Assembly (NCBI RefSeq): GCF_004752005.1
Contig: NZ_CP038493.1
Location: 2,256,302 to 2,320,301 of the forward strand
Origin: Thalassotalea sp. HSM 43
Lineage (GTDB): Bacteria > Pseudomonadota > Gammaproteobacteria > Enterobacterales > Alteromonadaceae
DNA length: 64,000 nucleotides
Direction: 5' to 3'
Shown here: positions 9,432 through 18,968 of the stretch, one piece after another
How positions within the stretch are numbered: position 1 is the stretch's first letter
How the letters are laid out: every line of letters begins with the position of its first letter
Program-made: the position numbers and the translations under genes
Notes under the pieces: model-generated
What the model was told of the DNA's origin: nothing
What the model saw: only the letters and a program-made list of their open reading frames with translations
Database searches by the model: none

Positions 9432-11090
9432 ATGACCGACACCACATCGCATTTAAAAACCCCCGGTATCATCGTATCTAAAGCCGTGATATACCTCGGC
9501 CTGTTGCTGGCAACCATGGCCTTGCTGGTTGGTACCTCTTTGTGGCTTTACAACCAACAAGCCAATAAAGCGCAGTTTCTTAAGCAGCAACAAATCCCAT
9601 TTATTAAAAATAACGCTCAGTTAATGAAAAGCGTAGCCGAACTGGAAAACCAGTTGGTGGCGCAGCAGTTAGCAATACGTCATCAGCAATTGGAACAACC
9701 CCTAGAAGATTTAAAGGTGGCTTGGGAAGAAATCGTTGATTTGAGTAAGCATCATGTCGATATGGTCAATGATAATCTGCGTGATAATAATGCCGAAGAA
9801 ATAGCCGCCACCGCACAATCTTTTGCCAACGGTTACAAGCGATTTGTTAATTTGGTTGATGATCTGATCTTAATCCGCCAATCGCGCAATAATCAATACA
9901 ATGCCAACGTTGCGACCTTAAAGGAAATTGTCCACTCGGTAGATTTGTTACGTAACGCTAAGTTAAATGAACTGAATAGTCAGTCGTTTGCATTTGTCAA
10001 CAAACAGAGTCGAGTACAAACCCAATCATTGAATGAAATGTTGGCGGTGATGAATAAAGCGCAATTTTATCAGCACATTTATCAAGAATTACTCAAGGTA
10101 GAGAATCAGATCACAGCCTTGTCGAGTATGGTGACCGCGCATAAATTCAATCAAGTCTCGACTCAAATTGCCAACCTTACCCGTAATATCAATAAAGAGT
10201 TGCATTCACGTAAGGCCGATCCCGATCTCGAGCAGGTGCAAGAAGATATCGCCGCTATTACCAATCAGTTAATGGGCTCTGGGCAATTGTTTGCCAAATG
10301 GCGTGACGAAAACATCACCACCGCAAAAGTGATTGAGCAATTACGTGATTACCAAAGTTTCTTAGCGGAAACCGTCGACTTAATTGAAAAACCGAATTTT
10401 TATGACTTACCGGAATTTGAACTTAACCTGCCTGTGTTCGGTGTAAGAGTGAAAGAATCAACCATGATGCCGGTAGCGTTTTTATTTATTTTGGTGTTGT
10501 TAAGCTTTAGCTCGTTTATCGCTTGGCGTTTGTTTATGTTGGTGACTCGCAGTTATAAAGCCGGTGCCAAATATATGGACTCTGAGCATGAGAAAGAAAA
10601 GGCGGCAGAACAAGCCTTGTTGAATGTGAAGGTCAAAGAAAAGCAACAACTTGAGCATATTCTTGATGGCGTTGCTAAACCAAAAGAAGCAACAGAAAAC
10701 GCTGATGTTAAAGAGATAGACTTTGAATCTGAGGAAAGTTCACCAAGCTTTTATAAGGTTAATAATTTGGTGATGAACCTGGATAAATTTAATCAGTATC
10801 ATGGCAGCGCTGAAATGGCGGTTTATATGTTGGATGACTACATTGAGCGCAATAATAAGAACTTCGCTAAATTAAAAGAAGCGCTGGCGCATGAGAATTT
10901 AGCTCAGGTTAGCCAAGTAAATAATGCCATTCTTAAAATTGCCAATATCCTTTCGGCGCCGCGCTTGATTAAAGTTTGTGAGCAAATGCAGAGTGTCTGT
11001 CAGCAACAAAAAATGCATCAGGCAATTCCGCTGCTAATTGAAATGAACTCAGCGATAAAAGAAGTTAGTGAGTATGTCGCTGAAGCCTGA
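9432..11090 (+). CDS. Two-TM sensor-like protein with an HPt-like C-terminal domain lacking the histidine
   Basis: 552 aa from ATG 9432 (AAGGA at 9418-9422 fits it better than GTG 9426). Seen in sequence: one transmembrane helix near residues 13-35, a long mostly helical Gln-rich periplasmic region to about 340, a second helix near 343-365, a charged linker, then a helical C-terminal domain from about 445. That domain resembles histidine phosphotransfer (HPt) domains, but where the phosphorylated His is expected the sequence reads VNNAILKIANILSA, with Asn498 in its place. There is no kinase, GGDEF or methyl-accepting domain. It could be an adaptor for a phosphorelay or simply a helical signalling protein; function unknown. 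It stands alone after orn. Confidence 0.75.
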   Translation: MTDTTSHLKTPGIIVSKAVIYLGLLLATMALLVGTSLWLYNQQANKAQFLKQQQIPFIKNNAQLMKSVAELENQLVAQQLAIRHQQLEQPLEDLKVAWEEIVDLSKHHVDMVNDNLRDNNAEEIAATAQSFANGYKRFVNLVDDLILIRQSRNNQYNANVATLKEIVHSVDLLRNAKLNELNSQSFAFVNKQSRVQTQSLNEMLAVMNKAQFYQHIYQELLKVENQITALSSMVTAHKFNQVSTQIANLTRNINKELHSRKADPDLEQVQEDIAAITNQLMGSGQLFAKWRDENITTAKVIEQLRDYQSFLAETVDLIEKPNFYDLPEFELNLPVFGVRVKESTMMPVAFLFILVLLSFSSFIAWRLFMLVTRSYKAGAKYMDSEHEKEKAAEQALLNVKVKEKQQLEHILDGVAKPKEATENADVKEIDFESEESSPSFYKVNNLVMNLDKFNQYHGSAEMAVYMLDDYIERNNKNFAKLKEALAHENLAQVSQVNNAILKIANILSAPRLIKVCEQMQSVCQQQKMHQAIPLLIEMNSAIKEVSEYVAEA

Positions 11091-11111
11091 CGAAACCAAA
11101 GCTAGCCATAT

Positions 11112-11139
11112 AAAAAAACGCCCAAAAGGGCGTTTTTTT
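11112..11139. terminator. Bidirectional rho-independent terminator
   Basis: Twelve-base arms (AAAAAAACGCCC at 11112-11123 and GGGCGTTTTTTT at 11128-11139) around an AAAA loop. It has an A-tract and a T-tract on opposite sides, so it works in both directions between two convergent genes. Confidence 0.9.
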
Positions 11140-11165
11140 GTGGTCAACACAATGGTGCTGAGTGT

Positions 11166-12278
11166 TTAGCTTTTGCGACTTTGTTGGTAGATTTCACTCG
11201 CCACAAATTCGTCGGTACTGATCATTTCGCTTAGCGCTTGCTCATCAAGTTCAATGGCAAAACGTTTCTCTAATACGTTGATGGTCGCCATGGCCAGTTT
11301 AAAGTCTTTATCTGCTATTGCTGAGACCAGCAATACGACATAACTTTCCACCAAGTTTGGCTCATTAAAGATGGCTTGATGAGACAGCTTAATCGATGTC
11401 TTGTGGTTATTTAACTCGCCGTAAATTGCCGCCTTTTCCAACAACATGACTGAGTTGTCGCGAATTTGCTGTGGTGCTGAGTCAAGGGCTTTAAGCGCAA
11501 GTTCAAGCTTACCTTGCTCAATCAATAAGCCTTCAAAGCTGTACGGCAAAGTATCCATACGAGTAAAGTCGTTGATGACGCGAGTAACGAATGTTTTTGG
11601 CAGCCAATTGCTATGCAAACTGATAAGGCGAATATTTAAATCCTGAATAAACGGCAGTGCCATTTGCTCAGCAGATAAACTGTCGTAATGTTTAAGCACA
11701 TTAGCGCCGTCTTTATTGCTGGCCGACATCAACAGGCCCTTGAAGGCGTCTTCAGCCTGACACACGGGTTTCGCATCGGTTGCGCAAAATTCAATGTCGG
11801 ACACGCGATTTAAGAACACAGTGGTACTGTACATGGTCGATAAATCGTGAGCATCAATGATTTTATAGCTGTTTTTATCTATCTCTAATTCGACAAAGTG
11901 AAAGCCGTCATCGCTATCACCGCGGAACAAGGTGCGTACCGTATTTTTATCCAGTTGACGGGTCGATTGATAAGACCAGAATACTTGTGATTCCATAAAT
12001 AGATTAAAAATGCTGTTGGCATACGCTTGTTGCCAATTCGCGCCAAAGGTTTTTTCAATACGGCTTGGTTGGCGCAGCTTTAACGCTTTATTGCTTGAGT
12101 ATAGGGCTTTTAATGCGGCTGCATCTTGTTGTTGTAACAAGGCTTCAACATGCATATTAAATTGAAATACATTTTGGTAATTCACTTGTTGAACGGGTGT
12201 TGTTACCGTCTCAGTTGATTTACAACCGGTAATCGCCAGCAATGACAATGCGGCAATAATTTTTAACGTGTTATTCAT
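11166..12278 (-). CDS. Uncharacterised lipoprotein with TPR-like C-terminal half
   Basis: 370 aa. The N-terminus is a clear lipoprotein signal (hydrophobic stretch ending LAITGC), so Cys19 would be lipidated; the +2 residue is Lys, which favours outer-membrane sorting. Residues about 230-350 are helical and look like degenerate tetratricopeptide repeats (LIEQGKLELALKALDSA, AIYGELNNHKTSIKLSHQAI). The N-terminal half resembles no family I can name. The gene starts 1 base after the stop of the upstream DUF3857/transglutaminase gene, so the two are surely co-transcribed and may act together in the envelope. Function unknown. Confidence 0.8.
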   Translation of the reverse strand: MNNTLKIIAALSLLAITGCKSTETVTTPVQQVNYQNVFQFNMHVEALLQQQDAAALKALYSSNKALKLRQPSRIEKTFGANWQQAYANSIFNLFMESQVFWSYQSTRQLDKNTVRTLFRGDSDDGFHFVELEIDKNSYKIIDAHDLSTMYSTTVFLNRVSDIEFCATDAKPVCQAEDAFKGLLMSASNKDGANVLKHYDSLSAEQMALPFIQDLNIRLISLHSNWLPKTFVTRVINDFTRMDTLPYSFEGLLIEQGKLELALKALDSAPQQIRDNSVMLLEKAAIYGELNNHKTSIKLSHQAIFNEPNLVESYVVLLVSAIADKDFKLAMATINVLEKRFAIELDEQALSEMISTDEFVASEIYQQSRKS

Positions 12279-12279
12279 C

Positions 12280-14295
12280 TTATTCGCTTCCCATCGATTT
12301 TTCGTTGAGCATTTCCATCAAGGTTTGCATTTCGTTGATACCTGGGTCTTGCATGACTTGTAAAATGCTGCGGTAGTAACCGAGATAATCGTCAACTTCG
12401 TTAATATCACGGACAAACATACCGGCATCTTGAGCTTCAATATGATTTTTATGGTTACGATACTTGGTGTGGTAAGTCAGGGTGCGACTGTCTTGTGTTA
12501 ACACCGCGCTAAAACTGAAATAGTCATTGTTAACGGCTACGTTTTCCATATCACCAAATTGAATAAACTCAGGGAATTGCATACTGACTTTATGATCGAC
12601 ATTAAGTGGCCAGTGTAACCAGAAAGGATCTTGTCGTTTTACCGTCGTTGGTGGGTTCACATACGAGGCCAGATAATCAGCGACTAACGAAAACTCGGCG
12701 TCTTGTTCACTGTAATGCCAGTATTCCGGCACAAGATATTGTTCGGTTAAGGTTATGCGGTTATTGTCACGGTCATCATTAATCTGCATTGGCTTGGCAG
12801 AGACAATCAGTGGATGTTTTTTGGCATAGTAGTTTAGGTATTGACGCTCAAGTTCATCAACGCCGCTGGAAGCTAAACGATAACGTAAATACTCTGCTTC
12901 ACGATTGGTAAACGTCGTTGTAATTTGCCAGCTAATCGGAGAAAAATAATCAACCACAATCTTTTTCTCTTCAATGGTCACTTCAGACAGGTTGTTCATG
13001 GTTGGCTTAGCGTCACTAAGTTGACTGGTTTGCGGATCAACAATTAGCGCGATGCCATAATCAGGCTGGTGCAAACTTTGGTAACTGCCGCCTTGATAGT
13101 TTATGGTCGGGTCGATCCAATATTGTTTGCCATCAACTTCAGCTTTCACAATGACATGGTTAAATAGTGAATGAGTTGGTAGATAATCGCGCACATTGTG
13201 TTGCATATCGGTAGACACGAGTGCCGGTGATGCCTCGATACCAAGCTCTCTAAAGATAGTGGTTAGCAACAACGTTTTATCTTTACAATCGCCATAACGA
13301 TTATTAAATACTTCATTAGGGGCATGTGGTAAATGTGAATTTTCGGCAATTTCAATACCGAAGTAACGGACTTCATCTTGCACAAATGTGATTGCAGAGT
13401 CTATTGCTTGCTCGCTTGGCAATTGCTTAAGTTCGTTGATGTAGGTTGCCAGTTCGCTATTGCTGTCAGGCTTAACGCTAAACAAATCATCGGCCCATAG
13501 CGCCACTTGATTCCATGACTGATAGCTGCTTAATTGCAGATACGGGTATGGATTGTGCCAGCTTGGCGCATTGTCATCCATATGTCGTTTTTTGGTATTG
13601 GCCAAATCTACCGCCAAAACTTTGTGTGTTGGATGGGGAATGGTTTTAATTTCAACAGAGCTATCAGAGACTTTGCTGTATATCGGCATGTCTTTGTCGA
13701 GAATAAAGCGATAGCGCACCTGGTTAATTGCAATAGACCAGCCTAAGCCACTGATATAAGAAAAGTTATCTTTAAATACTGGGTTGCTACCTTCAATGGT
13801 AAAGCTGTAATCGATGATATCACCAACTCGCGCATCTTCTAACACCAACAATGCCGCAACTTGGCCGTTTAGAATTTGGCTGTCTTGCTCTGTCTCGTCA
13901 TTAACAACGCGAATTTTGCTCATATCCAGTTTATCGATCACTTTACCATTACGGATAATATTGATTTGATGAATAAGCAGGGTTTCATAATCCGGCGCAA
14001 AACTGATGCGAATATCGGCGTTTTCAGCGACGCCAGAGGTATTGTTGAGGCGATAACTGTAGCGATAATATTTTTGTTTTTGCTCAAGCGTGTTATTTAC
14101 TTGGCGGTCAAGCAATAGATAGGTGAGCTGTTCAAACGGGCTTTTCTCAACCTCACTGTCGAGGCTAAATTGATCAACCCAGGCTGGGGTTGATTGTTTA
14201 ATTGGCGCATCCTTGGCAAACACCTGATTACTGCTCGCAAGCAAGCAGATAATGGCGCACAACATGGGCGCCAGAGTTTTTCGGGTAAGGCTCAT
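12280..14295 (-). CDS. Exported DUF3857 / transglutaminase-like protein
   Basis: 671 aa with a signal peptide (cleavage likely after NQVFA). The N-terminal part (about 60-230) matches the DUF3857 pattern: AENADIRISFAPDYETL, then VGDIIDYSFTIEGSNPVF. It is followed by a transglutaminase-like papain-fold domain with an intact triad: Cys in NNRYGDCKDK (about residue 340), His in LFNHVIVKA and Asp in YWIDPT. The C-terminal third is beta-rich. In this family the triad usually supports protease or peptide-linkage activity, but the substrate is unknown. It forms a two-gene unit with the lipoprotein that follows. Confidence 0.87.
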   Translation of the reverse strand: MSLTRKTLAPMLCAIICLLASSNQVFAKDAPIKQSTPAWVDQFSLDSEVEKSPFEQLTYLLLDRQVNNTLEQKQKYYRYSYRLNNTSGVAENADIRISFAPDYETLLIHQINIIRNGKVIDKLDMSKIRVVNDETEQDSQILNGQVAALLVLEDARVGDIIDYSFTIEGSNPVFKDNFSYISGLGWSIAINQVRYRFILDKDMPIYSKVSDSSVEIKTIPHPTHKVLAVDLANTKKRHMDDNAPSWHNPYPYLQLSSYQSWNQVALWADDLFSVKPDSNSELATYINELKQLPSEQAIDSAITFVQDEVRYFGIEIAENSHLPHAPNEVFNNRYGDCKDKTLLLTTIFRELGIEASPALVSTDMQHNVRDYLPTHSLFNHVIVKAEVDGKQYWIDPTINYQGGSYQSLHQPDYGIALIVDPQTSQLSDAKPTMNNLSEVTIEEKKIVVDYFSPISWQITTTFTNREAEYLRYRLASSGVDELERQYLNYYAKKHPLIVSAKPMQINDDRDNNRITLTEQYLVPEYWHYSEQDAEFSLVADYLASYVNPPTTVKRQDPFWLHWPLNVDHKVSMQFPEFIQFGDMENVAVNNDYFSFSAVLTQDSRTLTYHTKYRNHKNHIEAQDAGMFVRDINEVDDYLGYYRSILQVMQDPGINEMQTLMEMLNEKSMGSE

Positions 14296-14471
14296 GATAA
14301 TCCTAATCTGTCTGTTTTTAATTATTTTTCTGTACAGTGACCTTTGGGGTCGAGGTCTTATTTGAGCACAATTAGGGTTAAAAAGTAAGCGTAATATTAC
14401 AAAAAAGGCTATTGATAATACGCTTGTTTTTGTAGGATAAAGCCGTATCTGGCTAGGGCAATCGCCTAGCG

Positions 14472-15611
14472 CTAAGCGTCTCTTGGTAAACCTTTCTCTA
14501 TGGTTCGAATCAGGCGGGCTGTTAACCGCGATTCACCTTTTTGCTGTTGCTGTTTTTCGCTTTGTTGGCTCAATGCCCAATCGATGTGCTCTTGCACCAT
14601 GGCACTGTTGTTGTCGCTTTGCTGCAGCGCGGTGACGATGTGTGCACTGTATGGGGCATTGCCTAAGGCAACAGCAATATTGCGCTGCCAACATTCAAAG
14701 CCTATACGTCGAATTGGCGAGCCCTGAGTATTGTCGAGGAATTGCTGCTCATTCCAAGCAAACAGTGCTAATAATTCTACCGAATCAAAGTTGTTACGAG
14801 GCTTGAAGTCATCGACACTGGAAAGTTGGCCAAACTTATTCCATGGACAGACTAATTGGCAATCGTCACAGCCATAGATACGATTACCAAGTAATGGTCT
14901 AAATTCAATAGGGATGGCGTCACGCAACTCAATAGTAAGATAAGAAATACAACGTCTAGCATCTACCACGTAAGGTTCAACGATGGCTTGCGTAGGGCAA
15001 ATTTTTATACAGGCAACACAACTGCCGCATTGGTTGTCACTTTTGTTGTCTTGTGGCAATGGAATATCAACCAATAATTCACCCAGAAAAAACCAAGAAC
15101 CAGCCTCTTCATTGATCAGCAGTGAATGTTTGCCTACCCAACCAAGGCCGGCTTTTTCGGCTAACGGTCGCTCAAGCACCGGCGCTGAGTCGACAAATGG
15201 TCGAAAGTTGAGTTGCTGGCAGTACGCTTCAATTTTTTCGCCGAGTTTCTTTAGACGGTTACGCATTAGCTTGTGATAGTCACGGCCTAACGCGTAACGT
15301 GAAATGTAGGCTTTATTGGCATCATTTAGGGTACTGGCAAATTTAGCATCTTCAATCAGATAATCCATACGTGCTGAAATCACCCGAATGGTGCCGGGCA
15401 ACAGTTGTTCGGGGTTAGCACGCAACTCTTGATGGCGTTGCATGTAATCCATATCACCTTGATAGCCTTTGTCTAGCCAGTTTTCTAGGGCTTGTTGATG
15501 GCTACTTAGGTCGATATCGCTTATGCCTATTTGGGAAAAGCCAAGTTCTTTGCCCCAAACCTTGATTTTTTCAGCAAGTTCTTGATAGTTAATAGATATC
15601 GAATCAGTCAT
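14472..15611 (-). CDS. queG: Epoxyqueuosine reductase QueG
   Basis: 379 aa. Catalyses the last step of queuosine synthesis in tRNA, reducing epoxyqueuosine to queuosine with cobalamin and two 4Fe-4S clusters. The ferredoxin-type motifs CGSCVACIKICPTQAI and CDDCQLVCPWNK are both complete, and upstream lie family segments such as RYALGRDYHKLMR and VDSAPVLERPLAEKAGLGW. It is divergent from nnr with 18 bases between the start codons, the usual queG/nnr (yjeS/yjeF) arrangement. Confidence 0.97.
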   Translation of the reverse strand: MTDSISINYQELAEKIKVWGKELGFSQIGISDIDLSSHQQALENWLDKGYQGDMDYMQRHQELRANPEQLLPGTIRVISARMDYLIEDAKFASTLNDANKAYISRYALGRDYHKLMRNRLKKLGEKIEAYCQQLNFRPFVDSAPVLERPLAEKAGLGWVGKHSLLINEEAGSWFFLGELLVDIPLPQDNKSDNQCGSCVACIKICPTQAIVEPYVVDARRCISYLTIELRDAIPIEFRPLLGNRIYGCDDCQLVCPWNKFGQLSSVDDFKPRNNFDSVELLALFAWNEQQFLDNTQGSPIRRIGFECWQRNIAVALGNAPYSAHIVTALQQSDNNSAMVQEHIDWALSQQSEKQQQQKGESRLTARLIRTIEKGLPRDA

Positions 15612-15629
15612 GGAAAGATTTAGGATGTT

Positions 15630-17123
15630 ATGTTGCCAGTAAAGTTAGCCTCAAGCATACCACAATATGCCTATCGGGCAGAAACCATTAGACAACAAGA
15701 GGCCATCGTTGCTCGTGAGCAAGGCGTTAGTATGTGGTCGTTAATGCAAACAGCAGGGGTGTCTGGTTTCCATTTGTTGCAACAATTGTGGCCAAAAGCG
15801 AACACTATTTTGGTGGTGTGTGGCAGTGGCAATAATGCCGGTGATGGTTTTGTCCTGGCAACGGCGGCATTAAAACAAGGTCTGCGGGTGTATTTGCATA
15901 GCCTACAAGCTATCGAAAATTACCATGACGACGCGGCGCTAGCTTGTCAGCAGTTTTTAAAGGCTGGCGGCAGTATCTGCAAGATAAATGATGTTGATTT
16001 TCAACGCGTTGATGTTGTCGTAGATGCGCTGCTAGGTACTGGTATCAAAGGCCAAGTGCGGCAAAATTATCGAGACTTAATGGGTCTGATTAATAAGTTG
16101 GCGCAGCCCGTGCTTAGTTTAGACTTGCCTTCAGGACTCAATGGTGAAACCGGCCAACCGCAAGGTGACTGTGTACAAGCCGATGCTACTGTGACCTTTA
16201 TTGCTGTTAAACAAGGTTTGCTAACTGGCCGCGGCATCGAATTTTGTGGTGATATTTATCTAGCCGATTTAGGTTTAGCGAAAGCCTTCAATGCCATGGT
16301 TGCTGCCGATGCGCAGTTATTGGCTCCACCGTATGTACCCGAACTAGAATCTCGCGCTTGGTCAGCGCACAAGGGAAACTCTGGTACGGTATTGGTTGCC
16401 GGCGGTAACCAAGGTTTTTCTGGTGCGGTGCGACTAGCGGCAGAAGCAGCATTGCGCAGTGGCGCAGGTTTAGTGGCGGTTGATTGTCATTCGACAATGC
16501 AGAACGTGGTGAGCAGTCAGCGCCCGGAGTTCGTTATGGCGGATGCGACTGCGAGTGATTGTCATAATCAGCGTTTACTTAATAAAGTTGATAGTATCTG
16601 CCTTGGCCCCGGACTTGGTTTGGATCAGTTTGCCAAAGCGCGTTTACCGTTAATGGCCATGGATAAAGTCTTAGTGGTTGATGCTGACGCCTTGACCTTA
16701 TTAGCACATCAACCGATGACTCGGAAAAATTGGGTATTAACACCGCACCCGAAAGAAGCTGCTACCTTGTTGGGGTGTAGCGTTGCCAAAGTGCAACAAG
16801 ACCGATTTGCCGCGGTCAAAGCGATTGCTAATAAGTATCAAGCCATTTGTGTGTTAAAAGGTGCAGGCACGTTAATTAGCGATGGCCAGCAGGTATTTAT
16901 CAATATGTCTGGTAATCCGGGGATGGCTGTTGCCGGTATGGGCGACGTATTAGCTGGAATCATCGCCGCGTTAGGTTTACAATCGCAGTCTTTATTTAAA
17001 GCGGTTCTCACCGCTGTCTATATTCATGGTCGTGCTGCTGATATTGCGGCGTTAGACGGTCGTAAAGGCATGTTGCCTTCAGACTTATTTGTGTATATCC
17101 GACAGCTGGTTAATCAACACTAA
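15630..17123 (+). CDS. nnr: Bifunctional NAD(P)H-hydrate epimerase / ADP-dependent NAD(P)H-hydrate dehydratase
   Basis: 497 aa. Repairs damaged NADHX and NADPHX. The N-terminal epimerase (YjeF_N) domain carries CGSGNNAGDGFVLA, and VDALLGTGIKG lies further on. The C-terminal ribokinase-like dehydratase domain carries VLVAGGNQGFSGAV, the VLTPHPKEAATLL motif and the catalytic-Asp loop GNPGMAVAGMGDVLAG. The start ATG at 15630 sits close to the divergent queG start. It is followed by tsaE after 24 bases, as in many gammaproteobacteria. Confidence 0.97.
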   Translation: MLPVKLASSIPQYAYRAETIRQQEAIVAREQGVSMWSLMQTAGVSGFHLLQQLWPKANTILVVCGSGNNAGDGFVLATAALKQGLRVYLHSLQAIENYHDDAALACQQFLKAGGSICKINDVDFQRVDVVVDALLGTGIKGQVRQNYRDLMGLINKLAQPVLSLDLPSGLNGETGQPQGDCVQADATVTFIAVKQGLLTGRGIEFCGDIYLADLGLAKAFNAMVAADAQLLAPPYVPELESRAWSAHKGNSGTVLVAGGNQGFSGAVRLAAEAALRSGAGLVAVDCHSTMQNVVSSQRPEFVMADATASDCHNQRLLNKVDSICLGPGLGLDQFAKARLPLMAMDKVLVVDADALTLLAHQPMTRKNWVLTPHPKEAATLLGCSVAKVQQDRFAAVKAIANKYQAICVLKGAGTLISDGQQVFINMSGNPGMAVAGMGDVLAGIIAALGLQSQSLFKAVLTAVYIHGRAADIAALDGRKGMLPSDLFVYIRQLVNQH

Positions 17124-17147
17124 GATTTGGTCAAGGTTTATCAATAA

Positions 17148-17621
17148 ATGGCTCTTTCTCTGAGTAAAGCGTTACGCGACGAACAACAAACTGTCGCGTT
17201 CGGTGCAACATTAGCGGCGGCATTGCAAACACTCGATTTGCAAAGTCTGGTGGTGTTTTTACATGGTGACTTAGGTGCAGGCAAGACCACGTTAACCCGT
17301 GGCTTTGTGCAAGCCATGGGTCACAATGGCAATGTCAAAAGCCCAACCTACACCCTGGTTGAGCCTTATGAGCTGCCGCCATGGCATATTTATCATTTTG
17401 ATTTATACCGCTTAGCTGATCCCGAAGAGCTTGAATATATGGGGATTCGAGATTATTTTTTACAAAAATCTTGCTGTTTTGTTGAATGGTCTGAAAAAGG
17501 GGCTGGCCTTTTACCACCAGAGGATCTTATTATAGACTTATCATATAATGGTCATGAAAGGTTGATTAACGTCACTGCCAACACCTCTGTTGGTGAACTA
17601 ATCCTTAAACAATTGACCTAA
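17148..17621 (+). CDS. tsaE: tRNA threonylcarbamoyladenosine biosynthesis ATPase TsaE
   Basis: 157 aa, standard size. TsaE is the small P-loop ATPase that resets the TsaB-TsaD complex during t6A37 synthesis in tRNA. It has the Walker A motif HGDLGAGKTTLTR, the family motif VKSPTYTLVEPY and the HFDLYRLADPEELEYMG segment. It sits between nnr and the amidase gene, a conserved block (yjeF-yjeE-amiB-mutL-miaA-hfq). Confidence 0.97.
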   Translation: MALSLSKALRDEQQTVAFGATLAAALQTLDLQSLVVFLHGDLGAGKTTLTRGFVQAMGHNGNVKSPTYTLVEPYELPPWHIYHFDLYRLADPEELEYMGIRDYFLQKSCCFVEWSEKGAGLLPPEDLIIDLSYNGHERLINVTANTSVGELILKQLT

Positions 17622-17660
17622 TAAACAATAAGATAACTATAAGAATTAAGGTCGCTGAGA

Positions 17661-18968
17661 ATGAAAACACGTATTGAAACAATACTGCTGTTGTTGTTTT
17701 CCTTATGCAGCTTTACTGCGTTTTCACAAAACATGATAGAGAGTGTGCGTATTTGGCCATCGCCAGATAACACTCGAGTTGTGTTTGATTTAAGTGAACA
17801 ACCCGATTATTCCTACTTTTTTCTGAGCAATCCTAATCGCTTAGTCATTGATTTTAAGAATACCGATAACATAGCCGCACTTGCTAACTTAGCAAAAAAT
17901 GACAGCCGTATTAGTAAAGTTCGCACCAGTAAGGGCAAAAACAGTAAATCCGCCAGAATCGTGCTTGATCTAAGCAAAAGCTTCAAAGAGAAAGTGTTTG
18001 TGTTGGCGCCGACGGGGCCGTATGGCAATCGTCTGGTTGTCGATTTGCACGATAAACAATCCACTAAAGTCGTTAAAAATAAGCCCAAACAGAAAAATCG
18101 TGATGTCATTATTGGTATTGATGCCGGTCATGGTGGTGAAGATCCAGGCTCGATTGCAAAAAATGGTACTTACGAAAAGAAAATTACTCTAGCGGTAGCG
18201 AAACGACTGCAGCGCATCATCAATGGCCAAAAAGGCATGAAAGCGGTGATGATACGTACCGGTGACTATTTCGTTAATCTTAATAAGCGCACCGAGCTGG
18301 CTCGCAAGCAACAAGTCGACTTTTTGGTGTCAATACATGCCGACGCATTTCACAGTTCTAAACCTCGCGGGGCGTCGGTTTGGATCGTAAATGATAGCCG
18401 TGCTGAATCGGAATTATCGAGATGGCTAAAACATCGTGAGAAAAACTCTGAATTGCTTGGCGGCGGTGGTCAGCTAATCAAGGCAACCAATGACGATAAT
18501 CTAGCGGTATTTTTAGCGGATCTCACCAAAGATAAATCACTGGAAATCAGTGACCGCATCGCTCGTAATGTCATCGCCGAATTAAAGAAAATTACCCGCA
18601 TGCATAAAACTAAGCCACAAAATGCCAGCCTAGCGGTGCTTAAGTCATCAGACATTCCGTCGATGCTGGTGGAAACGGGCTTTATTTCCAACCCGTATGA
18701 TTTCAAAAATCTGATGTCGAAGAATCATCAGGAAAAGCTAGCCAAAGCGATGTTTAAAGGGATTCAGCAGTATTTTACTCGCTATCCGCCACAAGACTCA
18801 TTGTTGGCAAGCATACAGCCGCAAAAGCACAAGATCAGTCGTGGTGAATCGTTATCGGTCGTTGCACAGCGCTATAACGTCTCAGTGAAGCAATTGAAAT
18901 TAGCCAACAACCTGAAATCCGATGTTGTGCGTATAGGCCAGACTCTGACCATACCTCGAGTAAATTAA
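17661..18968 (+). CDS. amiB: N-acetylmuramoyl-L-alanine amidase (AmiB type) with AMIN and LysM domains
   Basis: 435 aa with a signal peptide (cut near AFSQ). It splits daughter-cell peptidoglycan by cleaving the lactyl-L-Ala bond. Domain order: AMIN (about 27-120, septal targeting), amidase_3 zinc hydrolase (about 147-370) with ligands in DAGHGGEDPG, YEKKITLAVA and SIHADAF and catalytic Glu in MLVETGFISNP, then one LysM at about 388-433 (ISRGESLSVVAQRYNVS). The LysM domain and the position upstream of mutL favour AmiB over AmiC. The stop overlaps the mutL ATG by one base. Confidence 0.94.
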   Translation: MKTRIETILLLLFSLCSFTAFSQNMIESVRIWPSPDNTRVVFDLSEQPDYSYFFLSNPNRLVIDFKNTDNIAALANLAKNDSRISKVRTSKGKNSKSARIVLDLSKSFKEKVFVLAPTGPYGNRLVVDLHDKQSTKVVKNKPKQKNRDVIIGIDAGHGGEDPGSIAKNGTYEKKITLAVAKRLQRIINGQKGMKAVMIRTGDYFVNLNKRTELARKQQVDFLVSIHADAFHSSKPRGASVWIVNDSRAESELSRWLKHREKNSELLGGGGQLIKATNDDNLAVFLADLTKDKSLEISDRIARNVIAELKKITRMHKTKPQNASLAVLKSSDIPSMLVETGFISNPYDFKNLMSKNHQEKLAKAMFKGIQQYFTRYPPQDSLLASIQPQKHKISRGESLSVVAQRYNVSVKQLKLANNLKSDVVRIGQTLTIPRVN

